From an uncultured Spirochaetaceae bacterium (GTDB taxonomy: Bacteria > Spirochaetota > Spirochaetia > Sphaerochaetales > Sphaerochaetaceae), in the NCBI GenBank assembly GCA_944392935.1, contig CALXYI010000037.1, positions 1 through 47,003 of the forward strand: 47,003 nucleotides of DNA, in the 5' to 3' direction. The position numbers and the translations under genes were made by a program. Below the pieces are notes generated by a model. The model was not told where the DNA came from. It was given only the letters and a program-made list of their open reading frames with translations, and made no database searches. How positions within the stretch are numbered: position 1 is the first letter of the stretch; every line of letters starts with the position of its first letter. Shown one piece after another: positions 45,446-47,003 of this stretch.

Positions 45446-46542
45446 AAATCGAAAGCACCTCCGCGGAATAATTTCTCAATGTTATGCCCATACCTGAGAT
45501 CCTTCGGCGTACAGTCACACAAAGCCCTTATGCGGTTATCCTTGAGGATGAAATTGCAGTCTGGCCGAAGGATATCATTCCCCATAAGATATGTATTATG
45601 GGAGGTAAGGAGGACCTGGCATTCCTGCTGGAACAGCTTCCTGCAGATTGCAGCCGCAAGCTCAAAATGGTAGAAGGCATCGAATTCATCTATGAATAAG
45701 AATGAGACACCATCAAGGTGCTTCAGCCAGAAATAGAAGAGAAGAAGCGAACTGGTTCCAGTGGACATTGTCGCGCTGAACGGCATGCGCTTGCCCTCTA
45801 TCAGGCAGAAAAGCTCCTTATCATCTTTCTTTGGTGCTGCGAAGACGAATTCCTGCTTGCTTACATCTTTCAGGAAATCGCTGAAATCGGCTGCAAGATC
45901 ATTCTTGATGATATACTCCATCAATGATTCTCCCTGATTCAGCAATCCCATGAAACCTCTCCCTTCAAGGCACCTGAACCAAAGCATTGAATTCACGAAC
46001 CTGATAAGCTGATTCAGATAATGATCATCAGTAAGAGGAAATGAAGCTACCAGGAAATTGATTATGGATATATTATTCGAATTCCGGCCTAGAGCTTCGA
46101 TATTCTCATCTGTCAGAGCGAACTGTGTCCTATCGATATCCAGGGAATCCCCATTACGGGAGAATACCGATTGACCATTGACTGATAGATATTCTTCCTT
46201 CAGTGCATTGCGGCTGTCCTTTGCATAGGAATAATCCACGATCAACCCGTGGAAATCAAAGGAATACTCGAACCGCATGTAGCCCTCCGGATTGCCAGCA
46301 TACACTGCATTGGAATAATGATGGGGATCCTTCATATTCTGGGAGAGATGATTGATGATATCGAATATCGCAATCCCCAGATTTGATTTCCCGCATCCAT
46401 TGCGTCCATAGACTATCCCATCCTTGATTATCCCTCCCCTGATGGCAAAATCATTGAATTCATAATTTCGGTGCCTTGAAAGATCCAGTACGATACGGTC
46501 CTTGAAGTTCTTGAAGTTAGCTACTGCGAATTTCCTGAGCAT
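45442..46542 (-). CDS. AAA family ATPase of a putative defence system
   Basis: The 366-residue protein is of the AAA_15/SMC-like type: VANFKNFKDRIVLDL at the start, Walker A GRNGCGKSN at residues 46-54, a signature-like MSTGTSS at about 259-265, Walker B FLFIDEFD at 281-288 and a switch His in LLTSHNTY at about 315. Such ATPases (RloA, AbiLi and the large subunit of PARIS) pair with nuclease-like effectors, as here. The start has GGGAGGAGG upstream. GC content is lower than in the core genes. The gene is intact. Confidence 0.75.
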   Translation of the reverse strand: MLRKFAVANFKNFKDRIVLDLSRHRNYEFNDFAIRGGIIKDGIVYGRNGCGKSNLGIAIFDIINHLSQNMKDPHHYSNAVYAGNPEGYMRFEYSFDFHGLIVDYSYAKDSRNALKEEYLSVNGQSVFSRNGDSLDIDRTQFALTDENIEALGRNSNNISIINFLVASFPLTDDHYLNQLIRFVNSMLWFRCLEGRGFMGLLNQGESLMEYIIKNDLAADFSDFLKDVSKQEFVFAAPKKDDKELFCLIEGKRMPFSATMSTGTSSLLLFYFWLKHLDGVSFLFIDEFDAFYHFELAAAICRKLFQQECQVLLTSHNTYLMGNDILRPDCNFILKDNRIRALCDCTPKDLRYGHNIEKLFRGGAFDL

Positions 46543-46563
46543 AGTCCTCCTCCCGTATCATAG

Positions 46564-46615
46564 ATTATGGCAGATTGGAATGAATCTTCAATCAGTATCC
46601 GTAAAAATTTTACGG
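46564..46615 (-). promoter_or_regulatory. Promoter and palindrome upstream of the ATPase-TOPRIM pair
   Basis: TTGAAG (46591-46586) and CATAAT (46569-46564) are 16 nt apart on the minus strand. Just upstream lies a perfect 17-nt palindrome, CCGTAAAA-A-TTTTACGG (46599-46615), well placed for a regulator. No regulator gene is adjacent within the window. Confidence 0.5.
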
Positions 46616-46870
46616 AGAGGTCATATCCATACTGCTCCAATCATCTATCATTACGCCCTGAATCTGCATTGCTGCCAATTCATTGAGGATAATCACCTTC
46701 AAAACAACAAGCGTACACCTGGACCATGCCAATAGCATGGATATCAGCAATCTGACATTGGTAGACAATATTTCCATGGAATCAGCATGCACAATAATGC
46801 ATCACATTTCATCAGCGAATGCCTGACAAACAGATCCAAGACTGTCAAATCAGGGGATATTCCACAGAGA
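46616..46870. other. Gap without a recognised feature
   Basis: I see no gene, RNA motif or significant repeat in this AT-rich stretch. Confidence 0.4.
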
Positions 46871-46875
46871 CAGCA

Positions 46876-46899
46876 AAACAGGCTCCCGAAGGAGCCTGC
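46876..46899 (-). terminator. Terminator of the right-edge gene
   Basis: CAGGCTCC and GGAGCCTG form a perfect 8-bp stem; on the minus strand the loop is TTCG, the very stable tetraloop, and four T follow. It lies 25 nt after the barrel-protein stop. Confidence 0.8.
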
Positions 46900-46923
46900 C
46901 CTGCAAGTAAGCCTCTGAAGCTA

Positions 46924-47003
46924 TCAGAAGGATACCTTGACCATCGGTGTGATGGAGAAGCCCTGTGCCTTGACAGCACCCTGAGCAACATCGCCACCAA
47001 CCT
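46924..47003 (-). CDS. C-terminal end of an outer-membrane beta-barrel protein (runs off right edge)
   Basis: Only the last 26 codons are visible, ending GFSITPMVKVSF and stop. The alternation of polar and hydrophobic residues and the terminal Phe are the usual barrel-assembly signal of outer-membrane proteins. A strong terminator follows. The family cannot be determined from this fragment. Confidence 0.55.
   Translation of the reverse strand, partial: VGGDVAQGAVKAQGFSITPMVKVSF

Noticed and set aside
1..47003. CRISPR arrays, tRNA or rRNA genes, replication origin
   Set aside because: No regularly spaced repeats, cloverleaf-like genes, rRNA stretches or DnaA-box clusters were noticed on reading; a tRNAscan or Rfam search would be needed to exclude them fully.

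Overview
The window looks like a stretch of chromosome from a host-associated spirochaete (class Spirochaetia, Sphaerochaeta/Treponema-like). The grounds are a sugar-binding protein with a non-lipidated spirochaete-type export signal, a terminal-Phe outer-membrane barrel at the right edge, heavy AGG/AGA and ATA codon use, and the fused pyr genes. This assignment is an inference; no rRNA or tRNA is present to confirm it. The core (about 2.4-43.5 kb) is fairly GC-rich and densely packed, with ATGA stop/start overlaps between many genes. Both ends are more AT-rich and carry defence-type genes.

Layout. 0-2.4 kb: the end of a GNAT gene, then an AT-rich pair, Abi-alpha (DUF4393) plus a protein with a TIR/deoxyribosyltransferase-like domain. 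2.4-4.8 kb: aspartokinase followed by a GMP synthase that lacks the amidotransferase domain. 5.1-12.3 kb: a MATE exporter, convergent with an operon running ComEC-like, second MATE, FeoA-FeoB fusion, TetR regulator. 12.3-16.9 kb: HAD phosphatase, phosphosugar mutase and a membrane-protein gene split in frame by an IS110-family element. 16.9-19.2 kb: RlmI-like methyltransferase and CorA. 19.4-26.1 kb: sugar ABC transporter genes, a Cys/Met-metabolism PLP enzyme and a GH36 alpha-galactosidase. 26.1-32.1 kb: a complete UMP pathway from carbamoyl phosphate, pyrBI-pyrE-pyrF-pyrDK-pyrC, behind a leader-peptide attenuator. 32.2-35.8 kb: FucO-like dehydrogenase, MFS transporter, KamA-family radical SAM enzyme. 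35.9-41.4 kb: operon of small membrane protein, PhnP-like hydrolase, polA, coaE and an acidic anchored protein. 41.6-43.5 kb: nadE. 43.5-47 kb: a DinJ/YafQ toxin-antitoxin pair between two copies of a short repeat, an AAA-ATPase plus TOPRIM-like pair, and the end of a barrel protein.

Most notable observations. (1) The IS110 element has a readable bridge-RNA region. Its target-loop guides match the very site where it sits (10 of 11 left, 7 of 7 right, both including the CT core), and deleting the element restores one continuous reading frame. (2) The pyr operon has a 22-codon leader peptide with a U-rich end, directly followed by a terminator, resembling enterobacterial pyrBI attenuation. (3) Several transcription-unit first genes have a -10 box 4-9 nt (often exactly 6) before the ATG and no Shine-Dalgarno, suggesting common leaderless mRNAs. 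(4) The Abi-alpha/TIR-like pair is a candidate two-gene anti-phage system.
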